From Streptomyces sp. SS1-1 (GTDB lineage: Bacteria; Actinomycetota; Actinomycetes; Streptomycetales; Streptomycetaceae), in contig NZ_WBXN01000004.1 in the NCBI RefSeq assembly GCF_008973465.1, positions 4,380,501 to 4,444,500 of the forward strand: DNA of 64,000 nt, given 5' to 3'. This document shows positions 42,036 to 51,099 of the stretch, piece by piece. The translations under genes were made by a program, and so were the position numbers. The first letter of the stretch is position 1; every line of letters starts with the position of its first letter. The notes under the pieces were generated by a model. The model did no database searches and was not told where the DNA came from. It saw nothing but the letters and a program-made list of their open reading frames with translations.

Positions 42036-42275
42036 ATGAAGCTCAGCCGCCCCGTCTCCTGGTTCCTGCTCGCCTTCGGAGTGTGGAGCTGGGTCATCTG
42101 GGTCACTTTCGTCAAAAACCTGATCAAGGACAGCAGCGGGCTCGCGTTCGAGGACGGGCAGCCCACGGCGTACTTCTGGGTGCATCTGCTGCTCGCCGTC
42201 GTCTCCTTCGTACTGGGGACGGTCGTCGGGGCCATCGGGTTGCGCGGAGTGCGCGCACTGCGCCGGACGTCATAG
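42036..42275 (+). CDS. SCO4848-type small membrane protein
   Basis: 79 residues with two membrane segments: PVSWFLLAFGVWSWVIWVTFV and FWVHLLLAVVSFVLGTVVGAIGLRG. The pattern matches the family named after S. coelicolor SCO4848; no function is known. ATG 42036 follows GAGGAC. It is divergent from the carboxypeptidase gene by 64 bases and upstream of the metallophosphoesterase by 57. Confidence 0.85.
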   Translation: MKLSRPVSWFLLAFGVWSWVIWVTFVKNLIKDSSGLAFEDGQPTAYFWVHLLLAVVSFVLGTVVGAIGLRGVRALRRTS

Positions 42276-42332
42276 GAACTCGGCCACCGGGCCGGACGTT
42301 CACCGGGCACGTGAGGGAAAGGGAACGCCGGC

Positions 42333-43661
42333 GTGGTCATCGTCTTCGCGCTCGTCGCACTGCTCGTGCTGTCCGTGCTGGTGACGGGCAACTGGTGGGT
42401 GTGGCGCCGCCTCTTCCGCGACACGACCCGCGCTCCCGGGACCGTGCGCCGTGTGGGCGTGGCCGTGATCGCCGGTGGCTGGGCGCTGACGGTCGGCGCC
42501 CTGGTCGCCGAGCGCGCGGGAGCGCCCTTCTGGCTCCAGCGGACCCTGGCCTGGCCGGGCTTCCTGTGGCTGGCCCTGTCGCTGTACCTGCTGCTGTACC
42601 TCCTGGCCGGTGAGCTCGTACGGCCGCTGCTGCGCCGGTGGCTCGACCGGCGGGCGGGCGCCGGCGCGGCCGCGGCGCACCCCGGGCCGGACACCGCCGG
42701 GGCCGCCGCCCCGGCCACCGCGGCGGCCGCCCCGCGCGGCCCCCGGGGCGCGTCCCCGGCCACGGGCCGCGCGGCGGCGCTCACCGCCGACCCGCCCCCG
42801 GCCGGCCCCGACGGCCAGGACGCCCCCCGGCCCGAGCCCAGCCGCCGCCTGTTCGTCTCCCGGGTCGTCGCCGGCACCGCCGCGGCGGCCGCCGTCGGCA
42901 CCGTCGGCTACGGCACCGGCACCGTGCTGCGCGGCCCGAGGGTCAAGCGGGTCACCGTGCCGCTCGCCAAGCTCCCACGCGCGGCCCACGGTTACCGGAT
43001 CGCCGTCGTCAGCGACATCCACCTCGGACCGGTCCTCGGCCGGGGCTTCGCGCAGAAGGTCGTCGACACGATCAACGGCACCCAGCCCGACCTCATCGCG
43101 GTCGTCGGCGACCTGGTGGACGGCAGCGTCAAGGACCTGGGCCCGGCCGCCGCCCCCCTCGCGCGACTGAGGGCACGCGACGGCAGCTTCTTCGTCACCG
43201 GCAACCACGAGTACTTCTCGGGCGCCGCGCAATGGGTCGACGAGGTACGCCGCCTGGGCCTGCGCCCCCTGGAGAACGCCCGCACGGAACTGCCCCACTT
43301 CGACCTGGCCGGCGTCAACGACGTGGCGGGCGAGGACGAGGGGCAGGGCCCCGACTTCACGCGGGCGCTCGGCGACCGCGACACGGCACGCGCGTGCGTG
43401 CTCATGGCCCACCAGCCGGTCCAGATCCACGACGCCGTCGAGCACGGCGTCGACCTCCAGCTCTCCGGGCACACCCACGGCGGTCAGCTCTGGCCGGGCA
43501 GCCTCATCGCCGAGCTGGCGAACCCGACCGTGGCCGGACTGGAGCGCTACGGCGACACCCAGCTGTACGTCAGCCGGGGCGCGGGCGCCTGGGGCCCGCC
43601 CACGCGTGTGGGCGCCCCGTCCGACATCACCGTGATCGAGCTGGCGTCCCGTCAGGCCTGA
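42333..43661 (+). CDS. Membrane-anchored metallophosphoesterase
   Basis: 442 residues. Two hydrophobic segments at the N-terminus (ALVALLVLSVLVTGNWW; LAWPGFLWLALSLYLLLYLLAGE region), an Ala/Pro linker, a twin-Arg-like SRRLFVSRVVAGTAAAAAVGT and the calcineurin-like domain follow. Metal ligands are visible in VVSDIHLGP, VVGDLVDGS, TGNHEYF, MAHQPVQ and SGHTHGGQLWPG. The order matches YkuE-like enzymes acting outside or at the membrane. GTG 42333 follows GAGGGAAAGGG. Confidence 0.92.
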   Translation: MVIVFALVALLVLSVLVTGNWWVWRRLFRDTTRAPGTVRRVGVAVIAGGWALTVGALVAERAGAPFWLQRTLAWPGFLWLALSLYLLLYLLAGELVRPLLRRWLDRRAGAGAAAAHPGPDTAGAAAPATAAAAPRGPRGASPATGRAAALTADPPPAGPDGQDAPRPEPSRRLFVSRVVAGTAAAAAVGTVGYGTGTVLRGPRVKRVTVPLAKLPRAAHGYRIAVVSDIHLGPVLGRGFAQKVVDTINGTQPDLIAVVGDLVDGSVKDLGPAAAPLARLRARDGSFFVTGNHEYFSGAAQWVDEVRRLGLRPLENARTELPHFDLAGVNDVAGEDEGQGPDFTRALGDRDTARACVLMAHQPVQIHDAVEHGVDLQLSGHTHGGQLWPGSLIAELANPTVAGLERYGDTQLYVSRGAGAWGPPTRVGAPSDITVIELASRQA

Positions 43662-43858
43662 CCTGCGTGTGCCCGTGAGGTGACCGAATTGTGAAACCTG
43701 CTGGAAACGCCCGTAGGTAAGTTCTTTCTCATGTCGGCAGAATCCCCTTCCGCCCGATGAAACCCGTGTGATTAGGTGTGCCCGCCACTTAGGGGAGTGG
43801 CTGAAAAATAAACAGCTTCACGCGGGGGCCCTTCGGGGCCTGGGGAGAGGGCACACCC

Positions 43859-45415
43859 ATGCGTACGGTTCGCATGCGGATTCTCGCGACGCTGCTCGTG
43901 CTGGCGGCCGTGGGAGTGGGTGGCTGGCAGTTGTTGCCGTCACAGCAGAACCAGGAACGAACCATCACGGTCGGCACGACGGACGCCGTCACCTCGCTCG
44001 ACCCGGCCGGCGCCTACGACGCCGGCTCCTGGGCGTTGTTCAGCAACGTCTTCCAGTCGCTGATGACCTTCGAGGCCGGTGGTGTGACACCCGTCCCGGA
44101 CGCCGCCGAGAGCTGCGGCTGGGTCGGCGACGACCTGCGGACGTACCGGTGCGAGCTGCGCGAGGGCCTCAGGTTCCCGAGCGGCCGGGAGATGACCGGG
44201 GAGGACGTCAGGTTCTCCTTCGACCGGGTCAAGCGGATCAACTCGGACGTCGGCCCGGCCTCGCTGCTCGACACGCTCGGCTCGGTGCGCGCGAAGGGCC
44301 GTACCGTCACCTTCCGGCTGTCGTCGCCCGACGCCACGTTCCCGCTCAAGGTCGCCACCGGCGCGGGCGCCATCGTCGACCGGGAGAAGTACCCGGCGGG
44401 CGAGCTGCGCACCGGTGACTCCGTGGACGGCACCGGCCCGTACACGCTGTCCGGCTACAGCGAGGGCAAGCAGGCCCGGCTCGACCCCAACCCCCGGTAC
44501 AAGGGCGCGGTCGGCGGCGGCGCCACCCCGGTCGAACTGCGCTACTACTCCGACGCGGACGCCCTCGGCGACGCCTGGACCGACCGGCGGATCGACGTGG
44601 CCACGCGCACGCTGCCGCCCCGCGTCCTCGCCGGCCTCAACGCCGCCGACAGCGACCAGCGCGTGTCGGAGGCCGACAGCTCCGAGGTCCGCAACCTGTA
44701 CCTCAACACCCGCGCCTCCTCCCCGCTGCACGACGTGCGGGTGCGCAAGGCCATGGCGTGGCTGCTGGACCGCGAGAAGCTGGCCGCCACCGTCTACAAG
44801 GGGACCGTCGACCCCCTGTACTCGCTGATCCCGACCGGCATCACCGGCCACACCACCTCGTACTTCGACGCCTACCCGAAGCAGAGCACCGCCAAGGCGC
44901 GCGCCCTGCTGGAGAACTCCGGGATCACCCTGCCGGTGCGCTTCACCTACGGCTTCGCCACCGGCCGCGGCTCCGGCGGCGAGGAGGCCGAGGAGATCAA
45001 GCAGCAGCTGGAGGCGAGCGGCCTGTTCAAGGTCGACGTCAAGGGCTACGAGTGGACCGACTTCCAGAAGCGCTGGGCGGGCGGCAAGCTCGACGCGTAC
45101 GCGGTCGGCTGGGTCGCCGACTTCCCCGACCCGGACACCTACGGCGGCCCCCTCGTCGGCACCAAGGGCACCATGAACACCGGCTACAGCGACAAGACGG
45201 TCGACCGGCTGATCACCGCCAGCCAGCAGTACGCCGACCGCGCGCAGGCCACCCGGGACTTCCGGGACATGCAGGAGGCCGTCGCCCGGGACGTGCCGCT
45301 GATCCCGCTGTGGCAGGCCAAGGAGTACGTCGTCACCACCGAGGACGTCGGCGGCGGACAGTACCTGTCGGACGGCACCGGCGTGTTCCGGCTGTGGAGC
45401 CTCGGCTGGATCTGA
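43859..45415 (+). CDS. Peptide-type ABC substrate-binding protein, non-lipidated
   Basis: 518 residues, SBP_bac_5 (OppA/DppA) type: TTDAVTSLDPAGAYDAGSW at the N-terminal lobe, LREGLRFPSGREMTGEDVRFSFDRV (family block), DGTGPYTLSGY and VGWVADFPDPDTYGGPL. The N-terminus is a basic stretch and one hydrophobic segment (ILATLLVLAAVGVGGWQLL) with no Cys, so it is a signal anchor instead of a lipobox. No permease or ATPase gene is nearby, so it is an orphan component. ATG 43859 is preceded by a G-rich site. It is convergent with the two-component kinase. Confidence 0.88.
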   Translation: MRTVRMRILATLLVLAAVGVGGWQLLPSQQNQERTITVGTTDAVTSLDPAGAYDAGSWALFSNVFQSLMTFEAGGVTPVPDAAESCGWVGDDLRTYRCELREGLRFPSGREMTGEDVRFSFDRVKRINSDVGPASLLDTLGSVRAKGRTVTFRLSSPDATFPLKVATGAGAIVDREKYPAGELRTGDSVDGTGPYTLSGYSEGKQARLDPNPRYKGAVGGGATPVELRYYSDADALGDAWTDRRIDVATRTLPPRVLAGLNAADSDQRVSEADSSEVRNLYLNTRASSPLHDVRVRKAMAWLLDREKLAATVYKGTVDPLYSLIPTGITGHTTSYFDAYPKQSTAKARALLENSGITLPVRFTYGFATGRGSGGEEAEEIKQQLEASGLFKVDVKGYEWTDFQKRWAGGKLDAYAVGWVADFPDPDTYGGPLVGTKGTMNTGYSDKTVDRLITASQQYADRAQATRDFRDMQEAVARDVPLIPLWQAKEYVVTTEDVGGGQYLSDGTGVFRLWSLGWI

Positions 45416-45439
45416 CACGGGACCACCCGGCCGGCGGTG

Positions 45440-46906
45440 TCAGGAGACGGGCACCGCCGGCAGGGTCACCGTGACCGCCAGCCCCTCACCGGGCGCCGTC
45501 CGCACGGCGACCTGACCGCCGTGCGCCTCCACCACGCCCTGCACGATCGCCATGCCCAGACCGCTGCCCGCGCCCCCGCCGGCCCGGAAGAACCGGTCGA
45601 ACACGCGGGCCGCGTCCTCCTCGCACAGACCGGGCCCCCGGTCGCGCACACACAGCCGTACGGCCTTGTCGTCCCGCTCCACCTCCAGCCGCACCGGCAC
45701 GTCGGCGGGCGTGTGCGTGCGGACGTTGCTCAGCAGATTGCCCAGCACCTGACGCAGCCCCGACTCGTCGGCGTGCACCAGGAGCGACCCCTCGGCGCCC
45801 ACGGTCAGCGGCCGTTCGGGCTGCTGCACCCGCAGGTCCTCCGCCGCCTCCCGCACCAGCCGGCTCAGGTCCACGTTGCGGAACCGCAGGGCGGGCCGCT
45901 GGTCGAGGCGGGCCAGGGTGAGCAGTTCGTCGACGAGCCGGCCCATCCGGTCCACCTCGCCGTTCATCCGGTCCCAGACCCGTTTGCGCTCGGCCTGGTC
46001 CGGCAGCATCCCCTTGTCGTACAGCTGGAGATAGCCGCGGATCGCGGACAGCGGGGTGCGGAGCTCGTGCGAGGCGTCGCCGACGAAGCGCCGCAGCTGG
46101 GCCGCGCTGCGCTCGCGTGTGCGGTACGCCGACTCCACCTGGTGCAGCATCGAGTTCAGAGCCAGCCGCAGCTGCTCGACCTCCAGGGTGGCGTTGCCGC
46201 TGGAGGGGACGCGCCGGGTCAGATCGCCCTCGGCGATGGCCGACGACGTCTCCACCATGTCCTCCAGCGGCCGCATGCGCCGGCGCACGCCGAACATCGT
46301 CAGACAGCCCAGCAGGGCCAGCAGGCCGGTGCCGACGGCCAGGTCCATCTTGAGCGCCTTGCCCATGCCCTCGTGCAGGCCCTCGGTGGGCATGGCGATG
46401 AGGACGACCGTGCCGTCCGTCAGCCGGGCACCGGCCATCCGGTAGCGCTCGCCCTCGACGGTGACGTCGCGCGGCTCCTCGTCCGCGGCCAGCGCCCGCG
46501 GGTCGGACACGGACGACGCGAGGGCGTGCTGGCGGGGAGTGGGCCGCAGCGGGCCCAGGGCGACCGGCTCGCCGGTGGGGTCGACCGCGACGTAGACCAT
46601 GGACGGGGTGGGCAGCGGGTCGGTGTCGGTGGCGCCGTCCCCGCTGAACCGGTCCAGGGCGATGCCCAGTTCGCTCAGCGACTCGATCTGGCGCAGCGTG
46701 AACCCGGCCTGGCCGAGCGTGCCGCGCGCGCTCTTCAGCTCGGTGTCGACCTTGTCGAGCAGATAGAACCGCGCGGTCATCAGGCTGACGGCGGTCGCGA
46801 CGACGATGCCCGCGGCCAGCAGCGCCACGTTCACCAGGGTCAGCTTGCCGCGCAGCGAGCGTATGCCGCGGCGCCGGCACCGCTCCAGCAGGTGCCGGGC
46901 CCTCAT
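45440..46906 (-). CDS. Sensor histidine kinase
   Basis: 488 residues. First membrane segment near 24-44, an extracellular sensor region of about 130 residues, second segment near 188-208, HAMP (RRRMRPLEDMVETSSAIAEGDLTRRV), HisKA with the phospho-accepting His in GDASHELRTPLSAIRGY and HATPase (NLLSNVRTHT, GPGLCEEDAARVFDRFF, GSGLGMAIVQGVVEAHGG). It phosphorylates the neighbouring response regulator, with which it overlaps by 4 bases. The organisation matches CseC/TrcS-type kinases; the signal is unknown. Confidence 0.95.
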   Translation of the reverse strand: MRARHLLERCRRRGIRSLRGKLTLVNVALLAAGIVVATAVSLMTARFYLLDKVDTELKSARGTLGQAGFTLRQIESLSELGIALDRFSGDGATDTDPLPTPSMVYVAVDPTGEPVALGPLRPTPRQHALASSVSDPRALAADEEPRDVTVEGERYRMAGARLTDGTVVLIAMPTEGLHEGMGKALKMDLAVGTGLLALLGCLTMFGVRRRMRPLEDMVETSSAIAEGDLTRRVPSSGNATLEVEQLRLALNSMLHQVESAYRTRERSAAQLRRFVGDASHELRTPLSAIRGYLQLYDKGMLPDQAERKRVWDRMNGEVDRMGRLVDELLTLARLDQRPALRFRNVDLSRLVREAAEDLRVQQPERPLTVGAEGSLLVHADESGLRQVLGNLLSNVRTHTPADVPVRLEVERDDKAVRLCVRDRGPGLCEEDAARVFDRFFRAGGGAGSGLGMAIVQGVVEAHGGQVAVRTAPGEGLAVTVTLPAVPVS

Positions 46907-47592
46907 GCCAGCCCGTATCCGACGCCGCGCCGGGTGGTGATCACCGGGGGCCCCAGGGCGTCCAGCTTGCGCCGCAGATAGCTGATGTACGTCTCGACGA
47001 CGGTCGACTCCGGCGGAGTGTGCTCGTACTGCCAGACGTGGCGCAGGAGTTGCTCCTTGGGCACGACCCGGCCGCCGTTGCGCACCAGGAACCGCAGCAA
47101 CGCGTACTCGGTCGGGGTCAGTTCGACCGTACGGCCCGCGCGGCGCACCGAGTACGTCGTCTCGTCCAGCTCCAGGTCGCCGTAGCGCAGCGGCGGGCGC
47201 TGCGGCAGGACGTCGGCGGGGCGGGTGCGGCGCAGCACCGCCGTGATCCGGGCGACGACCACGTCCACGTCGAACGGCTTGGTGATGTAGTCGTCGCCGA
47301 AGCCGAGCGCGCCGACGATCTCCGCCGGGGCGTCCCGCGCGGTGAGGAAGACCAGCGCCAGCTCGGGCCGGGTGCGCCGCAGTTCACGGCCGAGGGCGCG
47401 CCCGTCGCCGTCCGGGAGCATGACGTCGAGCAGCGCCACGTCCGGCCGGGTGTGCTCGGCGAGGGCGACCGCGTCGCGGACGGTGCCCGCCGTCATCACC
47501 TCGAACCGGTGGTAGCGCAGGGCGATCCGGAGGACGTCGGCGATGCTCTCCTCGTCCTCCACGACCAGCACGGTGCCTGAAGCCGTCGTCAT
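46903..47592 (-). CDS. OmpR-family response regulator
   Basis: 229 residues. Receiver domain with acidic pair VVEDEES, phospho-acceptor Asp in ALLDVMLPDGDG, Thr in FLTARD and Lys in YITKPFDVD; then a winged-helix DNA-binding domain (LTPTEYALLRFLVRNGGRVVPKEQLLRHVW, YISYLRRKLD). ATG 47592 starts the pair and the kinase start overlaps the regulator stop. It is divergent from the MMPL transporter gene by 155 bases, so the transporter could be a target. Confidence 0.96.
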   Translation of the reverse strand: MTTASGTVLVVEDEESIADVLRIALRYHRFEVMTAGTVRDAVALAEHTRPDVALLDVMLPDGDGRALGRELRRTRPELALVFLTARDAPAEIVGALGFGDDYITKPFDVDVVVARITAVLRRTRPADVLPQRPPLRYGDLELDETTYSVRRAGRTVELTPTEYALLRFLVRNGGRVVPKEQLLRHVWQYEHTPPESTVVETYISYLRRKLDALGPPVITTRRGVGYGLA

Positions 47593-47685
47593 GCCCCCAG
47601 TATCGGCGGGCCCGCGCGCGGCCGGGCCGGTTGCGTCTTTGGAGTTCCTTGAGAGTCATGGCCGTCGCCTGCCGCGAGGGCGGGC

Positions 47686-47706
47686 GCGCACCCAATGCTG
47701 GTGCGC
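47686..47706. promoter_or_regulatory. Inverted repeat in the MMPL upstream region
   Basis: GCGCACC (47686-47692) and GGTGCGC (47700-47706) with a 7-base spacer, about 41 bases before the MMPL start. The shape fits a dimeric repressor site; the TetR gene at 50181-50945 or the response regulator are candidate ligands. Confidence 0.35.
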
Positions 47707-47747
47707 AGGACCTGGGGGACCATCCGACCGACTAAGGAGCGTTGAGC

Positions 47748-50168
47748 GTGGCGGCATTGGCACGGTGGTGCTATCGGCACCGGCTGGTGGTCCTGTTGCT
47801 CTGGCTGGGGGCGTTGTTCGGCCTGGGCGCGGCGAGTTCGGGGGCGGGCACGAACTACGCGAACGTCTTCTCCCTCCCGGACACCGACTCGGCGACCGCG
47901 TACGACCTGATGGAGAAGGCCTTCCCGGAGCGCGCCGGCGACACCGACACGGTGGTGTGGAAGGTGGACGAGGGATCCGTACGGGACGCCTCCGTACGCT
48001 CCCGGATCGAACCCGCCCTGAAGGAGATCGGGCGGATGAAGGGCGTCGGCGAGGTCACCGACCCGTACGCGGAGCAGGGGGCCGCGCAGATCAGCCGGGA
48101 CGGGCGGATCGCGTACGCGCAGGTCACCTTCACCGAGCAGGCCAACGCCGTCCCCAAGGAACTCATCGAGGACGTCGTGGACACCGCTCAGGCCGCCGAG
48201 CGGGACGGCCTGCGGGTCGAGCTCGGCGGGCAGGCCATCGCCCGCACCCAGGAGCCCCCGCAGGGCACGGCCGAGGCCGTCGGCATCCTCGCCGCCGCCG
48301 TGGTGCTGTTCCTCGCGTTCGGCTCGCTGTTCGCGATGCTGCTCCCCATCGTGGTGGCCGTCGCGGGCGTCGGCACCGGCATGATCGCCACGATGCTGAT
48401 GAGCCACGTCACCGACGTGCCCGAGGTGGCCCCGCTGCTCGGCTCGCTCATCGGTCTCGGCGTCGGCATCGACTACGCCCTGTTCATCGTGACCCGGCAC
48501 CGGCGCGGCATCCTGCGCGGGATGAAGCCGGAGGAGGCGGCCGTGACCGCCCTCAACACCTCCGGGCGCGCGGTGCTGTTCGCGGGCGGCACGGTGTGCA
48601 TCGCGCTCGCCGGGATGCTCGTGATGAACATGCGGTTCCTGGACGGTGTGGTCATCGCGACCTCGCTCACCGTCGTCCTGAGCGTGCTCGCCGCGATCAC
48701 GCTGCTGCCGGCCCTGCTGGGCCTGCTCGGCATGCGGGTGCTCAGCCGGCGGCAGCGGGCCCGGCTCGCCGCGGCCGGTCCGGAGCCCGCCGAGATCGCC
48801 GGGCTCGCGGCACGCTGGTCGGCGTACGTCCAGCGGCGTCCGCGTCCGGTCGTCGCCATGGCCGTCGTCGTCATGGCCGTCCTCGCGATCCCCGTGCTGT
48901 CGCTGCGGCTCGGCGCCACGGACCAGGGCAACCACCAGGAGTCCACGACCACCCGGCAGGCGTACGACCTGCTCGCCGAGGGCTTCGGCCCCGGCTTCAA
49001 CGGGCCGCTCCAGGTCGTCGTCGAGGGCGAGGCGCCCGCCGGTCTGGTCGACGGCATCCGCGGCACCGAGGGCGTCGCGCAGGTCGCGCCCGTCCCGCCC
49101 GCCAACGGGGTCACCGTGATCCAGGTGGTGCCGGACACCTCACCGCAGTCCGAGGAGACCGACGCCCTGATCGACCGGCTGCGGGACGACGTGATCCCGG
49201 AGTCGGGCGCCGAGGCCCATGTGGGCGGGGTGACGGCCGTGTTCAAGGACTTCGCGTCGGTGACCGGTGACCGGCTGCCGTACTTCGTGGCCACGATCAT
49301 CGCGCTCGGCTTCCTGCTCCTGCTGATCGCGTTCCGCTCGCTGGTGGTGCCGCTGACGGCCGCCCTGATGAACCTCATCGCGGCAGCCGCCTCCTTCGGC
49401 GTCCTGGTGGCCATCTTCCAGTGGGGCTGGGGCACGGAGCTGATCGGCGTCGGCAAGGAGGGCCCGATCACCTCGTTCCTGCCGGTCATCATGCTGTCCC
49501 TGCTGTTCGGCCTGTCCATGGACTACCAGGTGTTCCTGGTGAGCCGGATGCACGAGGAGTGGGTCCACACCAAGGACAACGCGCGCGCGGTGCGCGTCGG
49601 CCTCGCGGAGACCAGCCGCGTCATCAACTCGGCGGCGCTCATCATGATCTGCGTGTTCAGCGCGTTCGTCCTGAGCGGCGACATGGAGGGCGCGATGGCC
49701 GGCATCGGCCTCGCGGCGGCCGTCGCGCTGGACGCCTTCATCCTGCGGACCGCGCTGGTGCCGGCCGCGATGCACCTGCTCGGCAAGGCCAACTGGTGGC
49801 TGCCCGAGTGGATGGAGAAGCGGCTTCCGCACCTGGCCGTCGAACCGGCGGAGGAGCCCGCTCCGGCCGCGCCCGCGCCGGACGGCCCGGCCGGCACCTC
49901 GGTCGTGCACGGCTTCGTCCTCACCGCCGACGGCGAACCCGTCGACGGCGCCGCGGTGACGCTGCTCAGCAAGGGCGGACGGCAGCTGGACCGGGTGACG
50001 TCCCTGGCCGACGGGTCGTACATCCTCTCGGTGCCGGCGCCGGGCACCTATCTGCTGGCGGCGAGCGCACCGGCGTACGGGTCACGCGCCGCGCACGTCG
50101 TCGTGGCGGACGGGCCGCTGGTGCACGACGTCGAACTGACCGGGGACGAGGTCGACGCCGTCAACTGA
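47748..50168 (+). CDS. MMPL-family RND exporter with C-terminal beta-sandwich domain
   Basis: 806 residues. First helix RLVVLLLWLGALFGLGA, then two large extracellular loops and two blocks of five membrane helices, each with a GxxxDY-type motif (GVGIDYALFIVTRHR about residue 243; GLSMDYQVFLVSRMHEE about residue 586), the proton-relay signature of actinobacterial MMPL transporters. After residue ~715 comes a carboxypeptidase-regulatory-like (CNA-B-type) domain: VVHGFVLTADGEPVDGAAV... LADGSYILSVPAPGTYLL. That fusion is unusual. GTG 47748 is 8 bases from AAGGAG; TTG 47742 is too close. A TetR regulator gene lies just downstream, convergent. Confidence 0.92.
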   Translation: MAALARWCYRHRLVVLLLWLGALFGLGAASSGAGTNYANVFSLPDTDSATAYDLMEKAFPERAGDTDTVVWKVDEGSVRDASVRSRIEPALKEIGRMKGVGEVTDPYAEQGAAQISRDGRIAYAQVTFTEQANAVPKELIEDVVDTAQAAERDGLRVELGGQAIARTQEPPQGTAEAVGILAAAVVLFLAFGSLFAMLLPIVVAVAGVGTGMIATMLMSHVTDVPEVAPLLGSLIGLGVGIDYALFIVTRHRRGILRGMKPEEAAVTALNTSGRAVLFAGGTVCIALAGMLVMNMRFLDGVVIATSLTVVLSVLAAITLLPALLGLLGMRVLSRRQRARLAAAGPEPAEIAGLAARWSAYVQRRPRPVVAMAVVVMAVLAIPVLSLRLGATDQGNHQESTTTRQAYDLLAEGFGPGFNGPLQVVVEGEAPAGLVDGIRGTEGVAQVAPVPPANGVTVIQVVPDTSPQSEETDALIDRLRDDVIPESGAEAHVGGVTAVFKDFASVTGDRLPYFVATIIALGFLLLLIAFRSLVVPLTAALMNLIAAAASFGVLVAIFQWGWGTELIGVGKEGPITSFLPVIMLSLLFGLSMDYQVFLVSRMHEEWVHTKDNARAVRVGLAETSRVINSAALIMICVFSAFVLSGDMEGAMAGIGLAAAVALDAFILRTALVPAAMHLLGKANWWLPEWMEKRLPHLAVEPAEEPAPAAPAPDGPAGTSVVHGFVLTADGEPVDGAAVTLLSKGGRQLDRVTSLADGSYILSVPAPGTYLLAASAPAYGSRAAHVVVADGPLVHDVELTGDEVDAVN

Positions 50169-50180
50169 CCCGGCGATCCC

Positions 50181-50945
50181 TCAGGGGCGCTCGTCGCGGG
50201 CGGGCGCCCCCGGGGACTCCTTCGCCGGGTCCGGGATCATCCGGGTCATCCCCGGCAGGAAGTCCGTGAACAGGTCGTGCACCTCGCGCACCAGGGGGCG
50301 CAGCACCCGGAAGCGGGCCAGGGAGACCCCGCGCGCGGTGAGCCGGGCGCCGCGCTCGGCGAGCCGGTAGCTGCGCTCACGGCCCTCGGTCCGGTCGAAG
50401 ATCCAGTACAGGACGAGTCCCATCTGGGACAGCCACATCAGCTCCGGCAGGATCTCGCGCAGTTCCTCCGGCACCTTCGTCCGGGTCGCGCCCGCCAGCA
50501 CCTGCCGGTGGATGCTGATGGCCTCCTGGCGCGCGTGCTCCGACTCCTGCGAGAACGGGCTGAGCGGGCTGTCGGGGTCGGCGGCGTTCTTGAAGAACTG
50601 CACGGCGAACTCGTGGTACGGCGTGGCGATGTCCAGCCAGGCCCGCAGCACGCCCGCGAGGCGCGCCTCCAGGTCCGTCTCCCGGGCCAGGATGTCCCGG
50701 ACCGCCGCCTGGTGCTCGGCGGCGATCCGGTCGTAGAAGCCCTGGATCAGGTGCTCCTTGCCCTCGAAGTAGTAGTACGCGTTGCCGACGGAGACCCCGG
50801 CCTCCTGGGCGATCGCCCGCATCGTCGTCTTGTCGTAGCCGCGCTCCTGGAACAGCCGCATGGCGGTCTCCAGGATCAGCGCACGGGTCTGCTCGGACTT
50901 GCTGGGCGTGTCGCCCGGCTCGGGGCGGTCGTTCTTCGAGGGCAC
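50181..50945 (-). CDS. TetR-family transcriptional regulator
   Basis: 254 residues. The N-terminal HTH (ILETAMRLFQERGYDKTTMRAIAQEAGVSVGNAYYYFEGKEHLIQGFYDRI) is typical TetR; the ligand-binding C-terminus has AVQFFKNAADPDSPLSPFS and WLSQMGLVLYWIFDR. It is convergent with and 12 bases from the MMPL exporter gene, a common regulator-exporter arrangement in actinobacteria. The paired TTGAAC-NN-GTTCAA sites at 52012 and 52057 are also candidate targets, but no evidence links them. Confidence 0.93.
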   Translation of the reverse strand: MPSKNDRPEPGDTPSKSEQTRALILETAMRLFQERGYDKTTMRAIAQEAGVSVGNAYYYFEGKEHLIQGFYDRIAAEHQAAVRDILARETDLEARLAGVLRAWLDIATPYHEFAVQFFKNAADPDSPLSPFSQESEHARQEAISIHRQVLAGATRTKVPEELREILPELMWLSQMGLVLYWIFDRTEGRERSYRLAERGARLTARGVSLARFRVLRPLVREVHDLFTDFLPGMTRMIPDPAKESPGAPARDERP

Positions 50946-50968
50946 GGAACGAGCCTAACCAGTGCCGA

Positions 50969-51040
50969 TCAGGAGGACTGCGCCGCCTGGTAGAGGTTCT
51001 GCGCGTCGGCGCCGAAGTACGGGCCGTGAAGGCCGTATGC
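50969..51040 (-). pseudogene. Possible coding remnant of about 24 codons
   Basis: In the gap between the TetR and DCC genes the minus strand spells YGLHGPYFGADAQNLYQAA and then a stop, with G or C at nearly every third position. No start codon is in frame upstream before a TGA. It may be the 3' remnant of a lost gene or a chance match. Confidence 0.3.
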
Positions 51041-51070
51041 CGAACCCGTCCCGCCTCCGGGCGGTACGCG

Positions 51071-51099
51071 CCCCCTCGTGTCCCCGGTTCACGAGGGGG
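51071..51099 (-). terminator. Stem-loop overlapping the DCC gene stop codon
   Basis: A 10-bp perfect stem (51071-51080 with 51090-51099) around a 9-base loop. The stop codon of the minus-strand DCC gene lies at its edge. Confidence 0.7.

Noticed and set aside
43689..43719. TTGTGA...TAGGTA as a promoter for the peptide-binding protein
   Set aside because: The spacer is 19 bases, too long for a reliable call.
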